Positions 24,684 through 34,080 of a stretch of 64,000 nucleotides of DNA are shown here, in pieces. This DNA comes from Actinomycetota bacterium (GTDB taxonomy: Bacteria > Actinomycetota > Thermoleophilia > RBG-16-64-13): the NCBI GenBank assembly GCA_018830645.1, contig JAHJSA010000013.1, positions 1 through 64,000 of the forward strand, in the 5' to 3' direction. The notes below the pieces were generated by a model. It was not told where the DNA came from. It saw only the letters and a list, made by a program, of their open reading frames with translations, and ran no database searches. The position numbers were made by a program, and so were the translations under genes. Within the stretch, counting starts at the first letter, position 1, and each line of letters starts with the position of its first letter.

Positions 24684-26030
24684 CTAGACCAGGCCGCGGG
24701 CGTTCTCTTCTTCGGAGAGTACCTCGTCGAGAACGCTCACGGCCCAGTCGAGTTCGTCCTTCGAGATCACCAGCGGCGGCGCGAATTCGAGGGCCGGGCC
24801 CATCATCTTGATGATCAGGCCCTTCTCGCGCGCCCGGCTCACCAGAGACGGGCCGGGGTGGTCGGCGGGCGCGAACATCGCCCGCGTGGTCTTGTCGGAC
24901 GTGAGATCGAGGGCGCACCAGAGGCCGGTGCCTCGTGCCTCGCCGACCAGGGGGTGCGTCTCGAGCTCTTTGAGCGCGGCCAGGAAGTAGCCGCCCACCT
25001 CGGCCGAACGCGCCACCAGACCTTCGTTCTCGATGATCTCGATGTTCTTCAGACCCACCGCGCAGGCGACGGGGTGGCTGCCCCAGGTGTGCAGGTGCAG
25101 GAACGCGGGCATGTGCTCGGTCACCTTCGGACGGCACGCCGCGGCGCTCAGCGGGATATAGCCGGAGGTGATCTGCTTGGCCATGGTCATGATGTCGGGA
25201 ACGAGGCCCAGCGCTTCGCTCGCGAACATGGTGCCGGTGCGGCCGAACCCGGTGATCACCTCGTCGACGATGAGCAGGATGTCGTAGTGGTCGCATATCT
25301 CGCGCACGCGCTGCCAGTACTCCTTCGGCATCGCCAAGGCGCCGAAGCCCTGCATGATCGGCTCGCCGATCACCGCGGCCACCATATCCGGCATCTCGAA
25401 CTCGATCGCGTCCTTCACCGTCTCCGCGCACAGCAGGTCGCATCCCGGGTAGCTCTGCTTCCAAGGGCAGCGGTAGCAGTAGGGTGGGTCGACGAACACC
25501 GCGCCCGGCACGGCCGGCTCCATCACCTGCCGCATCGGGTGCACGCTCCCCAGGATGCTGAGCGCGCCCATGGTCTGCCCATGATAGGCGCCGCGCCGGG
25601 CGATGATCTTGTAGCGTTTCTGCTCGCCCTTGTAGTAGTAGTGCTGTTTGGCCAGCTTGAGGGCCGACTCGACCGCCTCCGACCCGCTGCTGGCGAAAAA
25701 CACCTCGTTCACGTCGCCGGGGAGTAGGGAGGCGAGCTTCTTCGCCAGACCTATCGCGGGAGGGTTCGAGTACTGCATGGGGGTGAAGTAGCAGAGCTTC
25801 TCCGCCTGTTCGGCCATGGCCTGGGCGAGTTCCTTCCGCCCGTACCCGACTCCGACCGGCCGGGTCACGCCCGCCACCAGGTCGAGGTACTCCTTGCCGG
25901 TGGTGTCCCAGACCTTGCAGCCCAAGCCGCGCTCGATGATGGGGATTCCGGCGGCGAGTTCCGCCCGGGTGGTGCGGTGGGAGACCAGGTGCTCGAGGTC
26001 TCGGTAGAGGTCGTTGCTTTCGGTGGTCAT
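24684..26030 (-). CDS. Class-III PLP-dependent aminotransferase
   Basis: ATG 26030 after GGAGGAGG gives 448 aa. Fold-type I aminotransferase motifs are in order: FASSGSEAVESALKLAK, GAYHGQTMGALS, the Asp-containing DEVITGFGRTG that contacts the pyridine nitrogen, and the Schiff-base lysine in TMAKQITSGYIPLSA. An inserted Cys cluster (YCYRCPWKQSYPGCDLLC, about 180-200) is typical of the taurine/4-aminobutyrate-like subgroup. The amino donor is not predictable. It is encoded next to aspartate kinase but separated by about 80 bp. Confidence 0.9.
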   Translation of the reverse strand: MTTESNDLYRDLEHLVSHRTTRAELAAGIPIIERGLGCKVWDTTGKEYLDLVAGVTRPVGVGYGRKELAQAMAEQAEKLCYFTPMQYSNPPAIGLAKKLASLLPGDVNEVFFASSGSEAVESALKLAKQHYYYKGEQKRYKIIARRGAYHGQTMGALSILGSVHPMRQVMEPAVPGAVFVDPPYCYRCPWKQSYPGCDLLCAETVKDAIEFEMPDMVAAVIGEPIMQGFGALAMPKEYWQRVREICDHYDILLIVDEVITGFGRTGTMFASEALGLVPDIMTMAKQITSGYIPLSAAACRPKVTEHMPAFLHLHTWGSHPVACAVGLKNIEIIENEGLVARSAEVGGYFLAALKELETHPLVGEARGTGLWCALDLTSDKTTRAMFAPADHPGPSLVSRAREKGLIIKMMGPALEFAPPLVISKDELDWAVSVLDEVLSEEENARGLV

Positions 26031-26113
26031 AATCCTCCTCCGTTCGCCTGCCAAGGCGATGGGTGTGACTCGCGAGTGGTGTCGTCAGGTAAGCGCGCGC
26101 GGGCCCGGATGGA

Positions 26114-27445
26114 TCAGCCGAACACCTCGTCGCGCTCGACGGAGTCTTTGCCGAGACCGAACGCTTCGTGCAGCGCCTGCACCGCGCGCTCTGTGTGCTG
26201 CTTGCGGATGACGCACGACACCTTGATCGAGCTGGTGGAGATCATCTCGATGTTGATGTCGTTCTCAGCCAGCACCTCGAACATGCGCGCGGCGACTCCT
26301 GGGTGGCTCTTCATTCCCGCCCCCACGATGGACACCTTGGCCATGTCGGCGTCGGCCTCGAGGGCGGCGAAACCGCACTCCTCGCGCATGCTCTCAAGTA
26401 GAGCGACGGTCGTAGGGATATCGTCCTCGTCTACGGTGAACGAGATGTCGGTCGTGCCGCCCTCACTGACGTTCTGGATGATCATGTCCACGTTGATGTT
26501 CGCCGCCGCCATGGCCGTGAAGACGCGGGCCGCCACGCCCGGTCGGTCGGGCACTCGATGCAAGGTGACTTTGGCGTCCTCCAGCGCGTAGGTGACGCTC
26601 GAGACGATAGCCTGTTCCATGTGCTCCTCTTCCTGGACGATCCACGTGCCTTCGTCGTTCGAGAAGCTCGACCGCACATGCAACGCCACCCCATACCGGC
26701 GCGCGAACTCCACGCTCCTGAGCATGAGGACTTTGGCGCCGCTCGCCGCCATCTCGAGCATCTCTTCGTACGAGACCCTGCTCAGCTTCCGCGCCGTCGG
26801 GACCATGCGCGGGTCTGTGGTGTACACACCGTCCACGTCGGTGTAGATCTCGCACACGCGGGCTCCCAACGCGGCTGCAATTGCGACGGCGGTGGTGTCC
26901 GATCCGCCACGACCGAGCGTGGTGACGTCGTTCGTGACCGTGGACACTCCCTGGAATCCCGCCACCAAGACGATCTTGCCGGCGTCGAGGGCGTCTTGTA
27001 CCCGGAAGGGCCGGATGTCGAGGATCTTTGCCCTGGTGTGCACAGAGTCGGTGACGATGCCCGCCTGAGATCCAGTGAGAGATATGGCCTGGAAGCCCAG
27101 ATCGGAGATGGCCATGGCGACGAGGGCCGCCGAGATACGTTCTCCCGCCGAGAGCAGCATGTCCATCTCGCGCTCGGGAGGTTGGGTCGAGATCTCCCGG
27201 GCCATCAGAATGAGGTCGTCGGTGGTGTCGCCCCTCGCGGAGACGACCGCCACTACCGGGCTTCCCGCCCGGCGCGCCTCCACGATGCGGAGGGCCACCC
27301 GTTTCATGCATTCGGCGTCGGCCACGGAGGTGCCGCCGAACTTCATCACGATGGTAGAGGTGCGCTCCGGGGCGTCCGATTGCGCTTCAAGCACAGCTAC
27401 GGGTTGGCCGGTCGCGTCGAGGCCCACATCGTCTCGCGCGTCCAT
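26114..27445 (-). CDS. Aspartate kinase
   Basis: The kinase motif [12 protein letters not shown] lies at about residue 34 from the ATG at 27445; a start nearer this motif (27346) is also possible. [21 protein letters not shown] forms the aspartate/ATP site and [11 protein letters not shown] the hinge. Two ACT domains follow (about 270-345 and 350-430), including [14 protein letters not shown] and [22 protein letters not shown], so feedback inhibition by lysine and/or threonine is expected. It catalyses the first step of the aspartate amino-acid pathway. It is divergent from the GGDEF gene. Confidence 0.95.
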   Translation of the reverse strand: MDARDDVGLDATGQPVAVLEAQSDAPERTSTIVMKFGGTSVADAECMKRVALRIVEARRAGSPVVAVVSARGDTTDDLILMAREISTQPPEREMDMLLSAGERISAALVAMAISDLGFQAISLTGSQAGIVTDSVHTRAKILDIRPFRVQDALDAGKIVLVAGFQGVSTVTNDVTTLGRGGSDTTAVAIAAALGARVCEIYTDVDGVYTTDPRMVPTARKLSRVSYEEMLEMAASGAKVLMLRSVEFARRYGVALHVRSSFSNDEGTWIVQEEEHMEQAIVSSVTYALEDAKVTLHRVPDRPGVAARVFTAMAAANINVDMIIQNVSEGGTTDISFTVDEDDIPTTVALLESMREECGFAALEADADMAKVSIVGAGMKSHPGVAARMFEVLAENDINIEMISTSSIKVSCVIRKQHTERAVQALHEAFGLGKDSVERDEVFG

Positions 27446-27539
27446 CGCCTCATTCGATGCCGACAAAGGGGTCAACTCTCTTGTGATCGGGGACGATACA
27501 ATCCGAAGGAGTCAGATTCTACCCGACCAGAGGAAGGTT

Positions 27540-29144
27540 GTGAAAGACATCTCGCCCGACGAGGCGCCGGACGTGGATGCTGCCCCCGAGTTCGGCCCGT
27601 CGGCCTGGGAGCATTCCACGACCGACGCCGACTCCGATCACGGTCTCGCCGAGGCGCCATTGCCCGTGGCGCTGGAGGTGCGGTCGGCGGTCGCCGCAGA
27701 GATCGAAGACGCTCTCGACGAGAGCGGATCGGCCGGCCGTGGTTCGGTGATGGACTTCTTCTGGACAGGCCTGGCTCCGTTCACCTTCCTCGTGGTGTTC
27801 GGGTTGACGGTACTGTTGTTCGTGTTGACCGTGTTCCTGTTCGACCCCACTTCCACCGACCTCGCGATCCTGTGTGCCTCTGTGCTGGCGGTCGGGCTGC
27901 TGGTGCTCCTTCCGCTCGAGTACCATCTGGTGCGATCGAGGATCGAACGGCCGATCCGGCGTCTGGAGCACGAGCTGCTGGGGCAGTTGCCCTGGCACCC
28001 CGAAGGCGATCAGCTCCTGGGGAGGCTGCGGCGCACGGTAGTCGAAGTGCGCAACGCGCTACGCATCATGGATACGGATCTGAGGCTTGAGCAGGAGCGC
28101 GCCGACGACCTGCTCGCCCGATTGGGAGAGCGAAGCGGGGCAGACGCCTTCTCGACCCGGGTCGCGGACTCACTTCGCCAGGCCGAGAGCGTGGAGCAGT
28201 TCGCGGCGGAGGCGACTCGACTGGTTCGCGAGGTGTGGCCCGCCGACGAGGTCGTCGTGCTTCATCGGTTGGAGCTTGAGAACGACCTCGAGGTGCTCCG
28301 CTGGGAGTGTCTCGGTGAGGCGATCGATCCCGAAAAGAGAGAAGGCGGCGCCCCGCGCTACCGAAAGGCCTCACTTCCGGCGCCCGTCAAAGAGGCGTTC
28401 CGTCGCGGCTTCTATGCCGAGTCGGGGCTGCCCTTTAGCCAGGACCCCGCCTTCCCCGACGCCCGAAGCTTCGTGGCAATGTCGCTCGAGCACAGAGGGG
28501 TCGGGGCGGGGATCCTCCTGGCCGCATCCGCGGAGCTCGACCCACCCAGCTCCGAGTCCTTGCGCCGGGCCCATCCTCTGTTCAGCTTGGCCTTCGGGCG
28601 CGCCATGTACGTACGTGAACTCGGCGAGGCCGAGATTCGCGATACGCTCACGGGGGTGTTCACCTACGATCACTTCTTGACCATGGTGCGGCACGAGGTG
28701 GCCAGGAGCAACCGCTATTCGCGGCCCGCCGCCTGCGTCATGGTCGACGTGGACAACCTGCGCCGCGTGAACCAGACGCACGGATCGGCAGCCGGCGATC
28801 AGATCATCGCCGAGGTGTCCCAGCTCGTTCGTGGGCTCATCCGGTCCACGGACAGCCTCGCCCGCATCAGCGGCGGGCGGCTGGCGCTTCTGCTGCCGGA
28901 GACCAACGAGGAGGCCGCGCTCGTGGTGGCGGAGCGCGTGCGGGCTCGTGTAGAGGAGTATCCCTTCATCATCCTGCGGAACCAAGTGGAGCGCATGACG
29001 GTGAGTGTGGGCGTGAGCATCCATCCGCCGTTCGGTGTGACGGCGCTCTCCCTGGTCGATGCCGCGTTAAGCGCCCTCACCGAGGCAAAGGAGCAGGGGC
29101 GCAACCGCGTGGTCGTGCTCCGGGAGCAGGAGCCCGCTACCTGA
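27540..29144 (+). CDS. Membrane protein with GAF-like and degenerate GGDEF domain
   Basis: GTG 27540 after AGAGGAAGG gives 534 aa. Two membrane segments (about 80-130) are followed by a signalling helix, a GAF-like region (about 200-350) and a diguanylate-cyclase fold starting RDTLTGVFTYDHFLTMV. The active-site loop reads SGGRLAL instead of GGDEF/GGEEF, lacking the catalytic acidic residues, so cyclase activity is unlikely and a GTP- or c-di-GMP-sensing role is more plausible. An acidic N-terminal tail precedes the membrane part. A GATACAAT -10-like box lies about 45 bp upstream. Confidence 0.82.
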   Translation: MKDISPDEAPDVDAAPEFGPSAWEHSTTDADSDHGLAEAPLPVALEVRSAVAAEIEDALDESGSAGRGSVMDFFWTGLAPFTFLVVFGLTVLLFVLTVFLFDPTSTDLAILCASVLAVGLLVLLPLEYHLVRSRIERPIRRLEHELLGQLPWHPEGDQLLGRLRRTVVEVRNALRIMDTDLRLEQERADDLLARLGERSGADAFSTRVADSLRQAESVEQFAAEATRLVREVWPADEVVVLHRLELENDLEVLRWECLGEAIDPEKREGGAPRYRKASLPAPVKEAFRRGFYAESGLPFSQDPAFPDARSFVAMSLEHRGVGAGILLAASAELDPPSSESLRRAHPLFSLAFGRAMYVRELGEAEIRDTLTGVFTYDHFLTMVRHEVARSNRYSRPAACVMVDVDNLRRVNQTHGSAAGDQIIAEVSQLVRGLIRSTDSLARISGGRLALLLPETNEEAALVVAERVRARVEEYPFIILRNQVERMTVSVGVSIHPPFGVTALSLVDAALSALTEAKEQGRNRVVVLREQEPAT

Positions 29145-29166
29145 TCGTCGCGCCGGGGCCCCCGTA

Positions 29167-29955
29167 CTACGGCCGGCGGGAGCCTCTCGCGAACTCGGCG
29201 GCCCACGTCGTGAAGAGTGTGGCCAGCCTGGCCCCCCTCTCCTTCACCACCACCTCGAAGCGGGCCGCTTCTTCGAGGATCATGTGGGTGTCCACGCCCG
29301 CCTCGGCGGGCAGAGGAGACTGGGCCACCCAGACCGGCATGAGGTCCGCGGTGGTCTCGAGGTGGAACTGCAGACCGTAGGCCCAGCGCCCCAATCGGAA
29401 CGCCGAGGTGGCGTAGAGGTCGGTGGCGGCCAGACGCACACCGTCGCGCGGAAGGTCGTGGGTGTCGCGGTGCCAGAAGAGGACCGGGGGCGGGTCGGCG
29501 AAGATCGTCATGACCGGGTCGGTCGCGCCCGCTTCGGTGACCCGGAGGGGGAAGTATCCTACCTCCGGCGCCAACCCCCGCTCCGAGCCGGGGAACACCC
29601 TGGCCCCGGCCAGATGGGCGAGCATCTGCGAGCCGAAGCAGAGGCCGAGCACGGGTGCTTCACGCCGCAGGGCGTCGCTCATGAGTCGCAGCGAGTCTTG
29701 GAGATACGGTAGGTGGTCGGCATCGTACACGCCCACGGGTGAGCCGAGTGCTATCAACCCGTCGTACCCTCCTGAGGCGATGAGCTCTTCTATCTCGAGA
29801 CGACCCCGCGCGGGGTCCGCGTAGCCGCGGAGTACGCGTAGCCGTGAGTGCTCTTCCAGCGTGGAGGCGAGCGCGCCCAGGCGCACGCGCTCGTGGTGTT
29901 CCAGGACGACGACGCGAGGTCGTCGATCGTCGTCGTCGGCCTGGAACGTCAGCAT
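29167..29955 (-). CDS. Class-I glutamine amidotransferase-like protein
   Basis: A 262-aa GATase1 fold: the nucleophile elbow is VLGLCFGSQMLAHL with Cys, and the catalytic His-x-Glu is in YGLQFHLETTADL. LIALGSPVGVYD is the oxyanion-type loop preceding it. This resembles the GMP-synthase-like stand-alone amidotransferases used in peptide or small-molecule gamma-glutamyl hydrolysis. Its start overlaps the end of recR by 7 bases. The substrate is unknown. Confidence 0.82.
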   Translation of the reverse strand: MLTFQADDDDRRPRVVVLEHHERVRLGALASTLEEHSRLRVLRGYADPARGRLEIEELIASGGYDGLIALGSPVGVYDADHLPYLQDSLRLMSDALRREAPVLGLCFGSQMLAHLAGARVFPGSERGLAPEVGYFPLRVTEAGATDPVMTIFADPPPVLFWHRDTHDLPRDGVRLAATDLYATSAFRLGRWAYGLQFHLETTADLMPVWVAQSPLPAEAGVDTHMILEEAARFEVVVKERGARLATLFTTWAAEFARGSRRP

Positions 29956-30626
29956 CGCCCGTCGTCGATGGTCTCTCGGCCGTGGGTTCCGCGAGGCCGG
30001 CCGGCGGGCGCATACCCCCCGAGCACGTCCGTTCTGGCAGCCAGGGCCCGGCCGAGAGTGACCTCGTCGGCGTATTCGAGGTCGCTGCCCATGGGGAGGC
30101 CGGCTGCGGGCCGGGTGACCCGCAATTTCCCGGCCGTCACGAGCGGCTGCAGGTGCTCCGCGATGTAGAGAGCGGTGGCCTCACCCGTCATGGTGGGGTT
30201 CGTCGCCACCACAACCTCGCGGATCTCCTCGTCCTTGATGCGCTGGAATAGCTCGGATATGCGAAGTCGGTCGGGGCCGATGCCGTCGATGGGCGAGAGG
30301 GCGCCGCCGAGTACGTGGTAGAGGCCGCGGATCTGGTGCGCCCGCTCGAGAACCGGGACGTCGCCCGGTTCCTCGACCACGACCACGAGCGAGGGGTCGC
30401 GGCGCACGTCGCGGCAGATCTCGCAGAGTTGTTCCGCCGTCAGGTTGAAGCAACGCTCGCAGAGGCCGATGGTCTCCTTGGCTTCGATGAGCGCGTGGGC
30501 CAGAGGGAGCGCTTCCTCCGGGGTGAGACGCAAGAGATAGAACGTGAGCCGCTGGGCCGTCTTGGGCCCGATGCTCGGGAGTTTGGCGAACTCGTCGATC
30601 AGTCTCTGGATGGGCGGGCTGTACAG
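29949..30626 (-). CDS. recR: Recombination protein RecR with an apparent CTG start
   Basis: Homology to RecR extends upstream of the first TTG (30533). The codons preceding it read YSPPIQRLIDEF and AQRLTFYLL, the canonical RecR N-terminus, beginning at CTG 30626, exactly where RecR proteins start with Met-Tyr-Ser. No in-frame ATG, GTG or TTG precedes it within the intergenic region, and GAGG lies 8 nt upstream. The 225-aa protein contains the helix-hairpin-helix LPSIGPKTAQR, the zinc site CERCFNLTAEQLCEIC and a Toprim domain (VVVVEEPGDV). RecR works with RecF/RecO in gap repair. Confidence 0.88.
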   Translation of the reverse strand: MYSPPIQRLIDEFAKLPSIGPKTAQRLTFYLLRLTPEEALPLAHALIEAKETIGLCERCFNLTAEQLCEICRDVRRDPSLVVVVEEPGDVPVLERAHQIRGLYHVLGGALSPIDGIGPDRLRISELFQRIKDEEIREVVVATNPTMTGEATALYIAEHLQPLVTAGKLRVTRPAAGLPMGSDLEYADEVTLGRALAARTDVLGGYAPAGRPRGTHGRETIDDGRC

Positions 30627-30655
30627 TATGTGTGCCTCGATCCTGGTCGCGCGGG

Positions 30656-30696
30656 GCGGTGAGGTGCCGGTCGGTTCTGCGGTGAGGTGCCGGTCG
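30656..30696. repeat. Two direct 18-bp repeats between ybaB and recR
   Basis: The sequence GCGGTGAGGTGCCGGTCG occurs at 30656-30673 and 30679-30696 (period 23). It lies in the short gap upstream of the RecR start and may be a slippage product. Confidence 0.85.
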
Positions 30697-30735
30697 TCTG
30701 GCGGCGCTCGCCGAGGGCCGGCGGGAGGGTGCCCG

Positions 30736-31056
30736 CTAGAAGGAGGGCAACCCCGGGATGTTCAGGCCGGCCGTAAGGCCGCCCAACCGTTTCGCCTGCA
30801 GGTCCTGCGCCTGTCGTATGGCCTCGTTCGTAGCGGCGATGACCATGTCTTCCAGCATCTCGACGTCTTCAGGGTCGAGCGAAGCCGGGTCGATCTTCAC
30901 CGCGACGAGCTCCAGCGCTCCGGTCACCCGAACGGTGACCATGCCGCCGCCGGCCGAGGCTTCCACTTCTTCCTTCGCCAGGTCCTCTTGAGCCTTGGTC
31001 ATGTCGGCCTGCATCTTCTGCACCTGCTTCATCATCTTCTGATAGTTCGCGTTCAC
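30736..31056 (-). CDS. ybaB: YbaB/EbfC nucleoid-associated protein
   Basis: A 106-aa protein of the size and organisation of YbaB/EbfC: N-terminal coiled helix MMKQVQKMQADMTKAQEDL, a beta sheet with VEASAGGGMVTVRVTG, and C-terminal MVIAATNEAIRQAQDLQAKR. It dimerises and binds DNA. It sits between dnaX and recR as in most bacteria. Confidence 0.95.
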   Translation of the reverse strand: MNANYQKMMKQVQKMQADMTKAQEDLAKEEVEASAGGGMVTVRVTGALELVAVKIDPASLDPEDVEMLEDMVIAATNEAIRQAQDLQAKRLGGLTAGLNIPGLPSF

Positions 31057-31078
31057 ACGGGTCTCCTCACGCGTGGTA

Positions 31079-32767
31079 TCAGCGGGTGGTGTCGTCGTCG
31101 ACTGGGTGGGCGTCGAACTCCGTCTTCAGGATATCGACGAGCTCCTCCTTGGTGAGGAGTTTAGCATGCCCCTCTTCGGTCTCCGGAGCTGCGCCGGTCG
31201 AGCCGGCCAAGCGGGACGCCACTTTGAAGCGGCGGCCCGTCGACTCTGCCAACACGTCTGCGAGGAACAGCGCATTGTCCGGTTTCGTGGCCTGTTTCGC
31301 GGGGAAATCCGCCCCGGCGGGGAACTTGAGCGTGAGTATGTCGTTCTCGATGGACTCGGGTTTGGCCTCGCTCAGTACGGCGTATAGGCTCGGCCTCAGT
31401 CGCTTCACCCCGTCGAGGATCGCGGGCCACGCGCGCGTGAGGTGTTCCACCGTGGGCTTGATGGCGGGACGCAGGCTTGGGCTCTCCTCAGGCGACCCTG
31501 GGTCGCCTTGACCAGCCGGGGTGGCGGTTGGCTTCTCTTCCGGCGCGGACTCGTCCGGCGCGCTCCTCGCGCCCGACGTCGCCACCGACCGGTTGGGGGT
31601 CGGCCCGTGGTGGGTGCCACCGCCGGCCTCCAGCTTCTCCAGGCGAGCGAGCACGCCGCGCAGCGTGGCGTCGGCGTCCGGGCGGGTCAGCTTGATCAGG
31701 GCGAGCTCCAGCTCGAGTCGCGGATCGGCGCCTTGGCGTATCGCCCGCTGAGCGTCGCCCACCAAGTCGATGAAAGCCACCATCTCAGCTGTGGGCACCC
31801 GGTTCGCCTGGCTGCGCAGGTGGCCGAGGTGCTCCTCGCTGCTGACGATGCTGTCGGGTGGTTCCACGGTGTGGCGCACCACGTAGAGGTCGCGCAGATG
31901 GCCGAGCATGTCCTTCAGGAACTGGTTCAGGTCGGTGCCGGACTGCGCCAGCCGTTCCACGAACAGCAGCGCGGCCTTGGTGTCGCGCTCGTCGACCACA
32001 TCCACCAGCTCGAAGAGTAGGTCCTGCTCGGCCACCCCCAGAAGGGTGAGCGCGTCCTGCAGGGATATCTTCCCCTCGCAGTAGGCGGAGAGCTGGTCGA
32101 GCGTGCTCACGGCATCGCGGAAGCTGCCCCCGGCGGCGCGGGCGATCACCGAGAGCGCGCTCTCGGTGACGTCGATGCTCTCCCTATCGGCCACCATGGC
32201 GAGCACGGCCCCGATCTCCTGGGCCGACGGGCGACGGAAGTCAAAACGCTGGCAGCGCGACAGGATGGTGGGTAACACCTTGTGCGGCTCGGTCGTGGCC
32301 AGCACGAACACCACGTGGGCGGGAGGCTCTTCCAGCATCTTGAGGAGCGCGTTGAACGCTTCCGGCGTGAGCATGTGGACCTCGTCCACGATGTACACCT
32401 TCATGCGCCCTTCCACTGGAGCGAAGTTCACCCGGTCACGGATGTCACGGATCTCGTCGATGCCCCGGTTCGAGGCGGCGTCGATCTCGAGCACGTCGAG
32501 CGAGCTACCCCGGCGGATGGCGACGCAGTGGGCGCACGTGCCGTCGGGCTCGATGGTGGCCCGACCGTCGCCCGATTCGCAGTTGAGCGCCATGGCCAGG
32601 ATCTTCGCCGTCGAGGTCTTGCCGGTGCCCCGCGGCCCGGCGAAGAGGTAGGCGTGGCTCACGCGGTCTTGGCGTATCGCGTTGGCCAGCGTGCGGGTCA
32701 CATGGCCTTGCCCGACAACGTCGTTGAACGTGATCGGCCGGTACTTCCGGTAAAGGCTGATGGACAT
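31079..32767 (-). CDS. dnaX: DNA polymerase III subunit gamma/tau
   Basis: ATG 32767 gives 562 aa beginning MSISLYRKYRPITFNDVVGQ. The clamp-loader AAA+ module shows Walker A AGPRGTGKTST, a zinc-binding set (CESGDG, CAHC), Walker B YIVDEVHML and the sensor motif TILSRCQRFDFRR. The C-terminal third (from about 380) is the less conserved tau-like part, with a Pro/Ser/Glu-rich linker and a final domain ending in KTEFDAHPVDDDTTR. It heads the dnaX-ybaB-recR block. Confidence 0.96.
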   Translation of the reverse strand: MSISLYRKYRPITFNDVVGQGHVTRTLANAIRQDRVSHAYLFAGPRGTGKTSTAKILAMALNCESGDGRATIEPDGTCAHCVAIRRGSSLDVLEIDAASNRGIDEIRDIRDRVNFAPVEGRMKVYIVDEVHMLTPEAFNALLKMLEEPPAHVVFVLATTEPHKVLPTILSRCQRFDFRRPSAQEIGAVLAMVADRESIDVTESALSVIARAAGGSFRDAVSTLDQLSAYCEGKISLQDALTLLGVAEQDLLFELVDVVDERDTKAALLFVERLAQSGTDLNQFLKDMLGHLRDLYVVRHTVEPPDSIVSSEEHLGHLRSQANRVPTAEMVAFIDLVGDAQRAIRQGADPRLELELALIKLTRPDADATLRGVLARLEKLEAGGGTHHGPTPNRSVATSGARSAPDESAPEEKPTATPAGQGDPGSPEESPSLRPAIKPTVEHLTRAWPAILDGVKRLRPSLYAVLSEAKPESIENDILTLKFPAGADFPAKQATKPDNALFLADVLAESTGRRFKVASRLAGSTGAAPETEEGHAKLLTKEELVDILKTEFDAHPVDDDTTR

Positions 32768-32829
32768 CGTTCGGCGGACTCCCCAATCGATCGACCCGCG
32801 AGATGACAGCGACCGTGCACCCACCGTCG

Positions 32830-33080
32830 AAGACGAGCCTCCGAGCGCCTTCCGCCAGCCGGCTCAGATCAAGTTGCCCCACGGCACATGGAAGGGTCCG
32901 CTTAGGGCTGCTACCTCCCGGTCCTGACCCGGTTCACGGATTCCCATTGCGTGGGACCTGATCCTCAACACCACTTGACGGCGGCACGACCTCACAGGCG
33001 CGCTCCTCGGGTGGGAATTCAGCCCCGCTATAGCGGATTGCGGGTACAGGGCACCGCTACCTCCCCACCTAGCACGGTCA
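32830..33080 (-). ncRNA. ffs: Large-type bacterial signal recognition particle RNA
   Basis: On the minus strand the conserved helix-8 core is seen: GUGAACCGGGUCAGGACCG followed by GGAGGUAGCAGCCCUAAGC (about 32895-32935). Further 5' an Alu-domain signature is present, with UGUACCCGCAAUCCGC and UAUAGCGGGGCUGAAUUCC (about 32995-33040). Flanking sequences pair as a long helix 5 (for example UCCCACG with CGUGGGG and GCGCC with GGCGC). The presence of the Alu domain indicates the long, Bacillus-like form of about 250 nt; exact ends are approximate. It lies between tRNA-Ser and dnaX. Confidence 0.85.
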
Positions 33081-33086
33081 CGCCGA

Positions 33087-33092
33087 AGTATA
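33087..33092 (-). promoter_or_regulatory. -10 element of the SRP RNA promoter
   Basis: TATACT on the minus strand lies about 7 nt before the inferred 5' end of the SRP RNA. No clear -35 was recognised; the upstream sequence is a GC-rich tandem repeat. Confidence 0.55.
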
Positions 33093-33094
33093 GC

Positions 33095-33168
33095 AGTCGC
33101 ACGGGAGGGGTCCGGGCGCAGTCGCACGCGGCGGGTCCGGGGTGGAGTCGCACGGGAGGGGCCGGGGG
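33095..33168. repeat. Three imperfect 23-26-bp tandem repeats
   Basis: Units starting AGTCGCACG lie at 33095-33119, 33120-33145 and 33146-33168, between the tRNA-Ser gene and the SRP RNA promoter. Units one and three share AGTCGCACGGGAGGGG. Confidence 0.8.
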
Positions 33169-33190
33169 GGAGAGGGAAGGGCGATTGAGG

Positions 33191-33281
33191 CGGAGAGGGA
33201 GGGATTCGAACCCTCGAGACGGGTTACCCCCGCCTACACGATTTCCAGTCGTGCTCCTTCAGCCAGCTCGGACACCTCTCC
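33191..33281 (-). tRNA. tRNA-Ser (anticodon GGA)
   Basis: The 91-nt minus-strand sequence begins GGAGAGGTGTCCGAG and ends CCCTCCCTCTCCG. The acceptor stem GGAGAGG pairs with CCTCTCC, the anticodon loop is CTGGAAATC, the T arm contains GGTTCGAATCC, and an extended variable arm (class II) is present. CCA is not encoded. Confidence 0.95.
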
Positions 33282-33327
33282 ACGTGGTTACCCCGGCTCG
33301 AGAGCAGAGCGGATTATAGCAGAACGC

Positions 33328-34080
33328 CTACCACGGCCAGGAGGGTTGACCTCCCACGAGAAGCGCCCATGCGAACAGGATCAAGCCGCCCGTTGCGGCC
33401 CCCGGGATCACGAGTAGACTCACGGGATCGTAGCCGACCTCGCGGAGCGAGAAGTAGCGCAGCCCCGGCGCTACGAGCAGCGCCGCGCAGATGATGGCGG
33501 GCACGAGGTGCCGCTCTTCCACCCCGAAGAAGAGGATGCCCGAGCCGTAGGTGAGAAGCGAGCCGATGATGAGCAGCGTGCGCTCCGGCCCCACGACGCG
33601 CTGCGTGGACCCTTGTCCCAGCACGAGTATCACCAGCGACATGGTGGTGAACCCCACGCCGAACATCCAGAAGCCGAGAGACGTGTCGAAGAAGCGCACC
33701 ATCTCGCCGTACTCGCCCATACTCACGACCTCCGGCACCGCATCGCTCAGGAGGTGGGCGGTCGCGTAGACCCCCTGGCCTGCCAGCGCCAGCCCCGATC
33801 CAGCCCAGAAGATCCAGGCCAAGGGGCTCGCGGTGAGTGTGTAGGTGTTCAGCGAGCCGTAGCTGGACTGGGTGACCGCGAGGAAGAGCCGGGCGAAGGC
33901 CAGCGTGAACAAGGGAAGCACCAGCAGCAGGTGGAGCAACTCGAACGGGCCGACGGGCCAGCCCCCCGTGCTCGTGGGGCCCGATCTGCCCAGGATCTCG
34001 AGGACCTGCCAGAGGATCAGGACCCCGAGCACCCAGCGCACGCTCCCCCGCACCGGGGCCGCGCTTCGCCCGCCGATCAT
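33328..34080 (-). CDS. Polytopic membrane protein of unknown function
   Basis: A 250-aa protein with about seven hydrophobic segments, the first at WVLGVLILWQVLEILG and later LLHLLLVLPLFTLAFARLFL, MFGVGFTTMSLVILVLG, LLIIGSLLTYGSGILFFG and HLVPAIICAALLVAPG. No transporter or enzyme signature was recognised. It is transcribed away from tRNA-Ser and has no obvious operon partner. Confidence 0.7.
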   Translation of the reverse strand: MIGGRSAAPVRGSVRWVLGVLILWQVLEILGRSGPTSTGGWPVGPFELLHLLLVLPLFTLAFARLFLAVTQSSYGSLNTYTLTASPLAWIFWAGSGLALAGQGVYATAHLLSDAVPEVVSMGEYGEMVRFFDTSLGFWMFGVGFTTMSLVILVLGQGSTQRVVGPERTLLIIGSLLTYGSGILFFGVEERHLVPAIICAALLVAPGLRYFSLREVGYDPVSLLVIPGAATGGLILFAWALLVGGQPSWPW

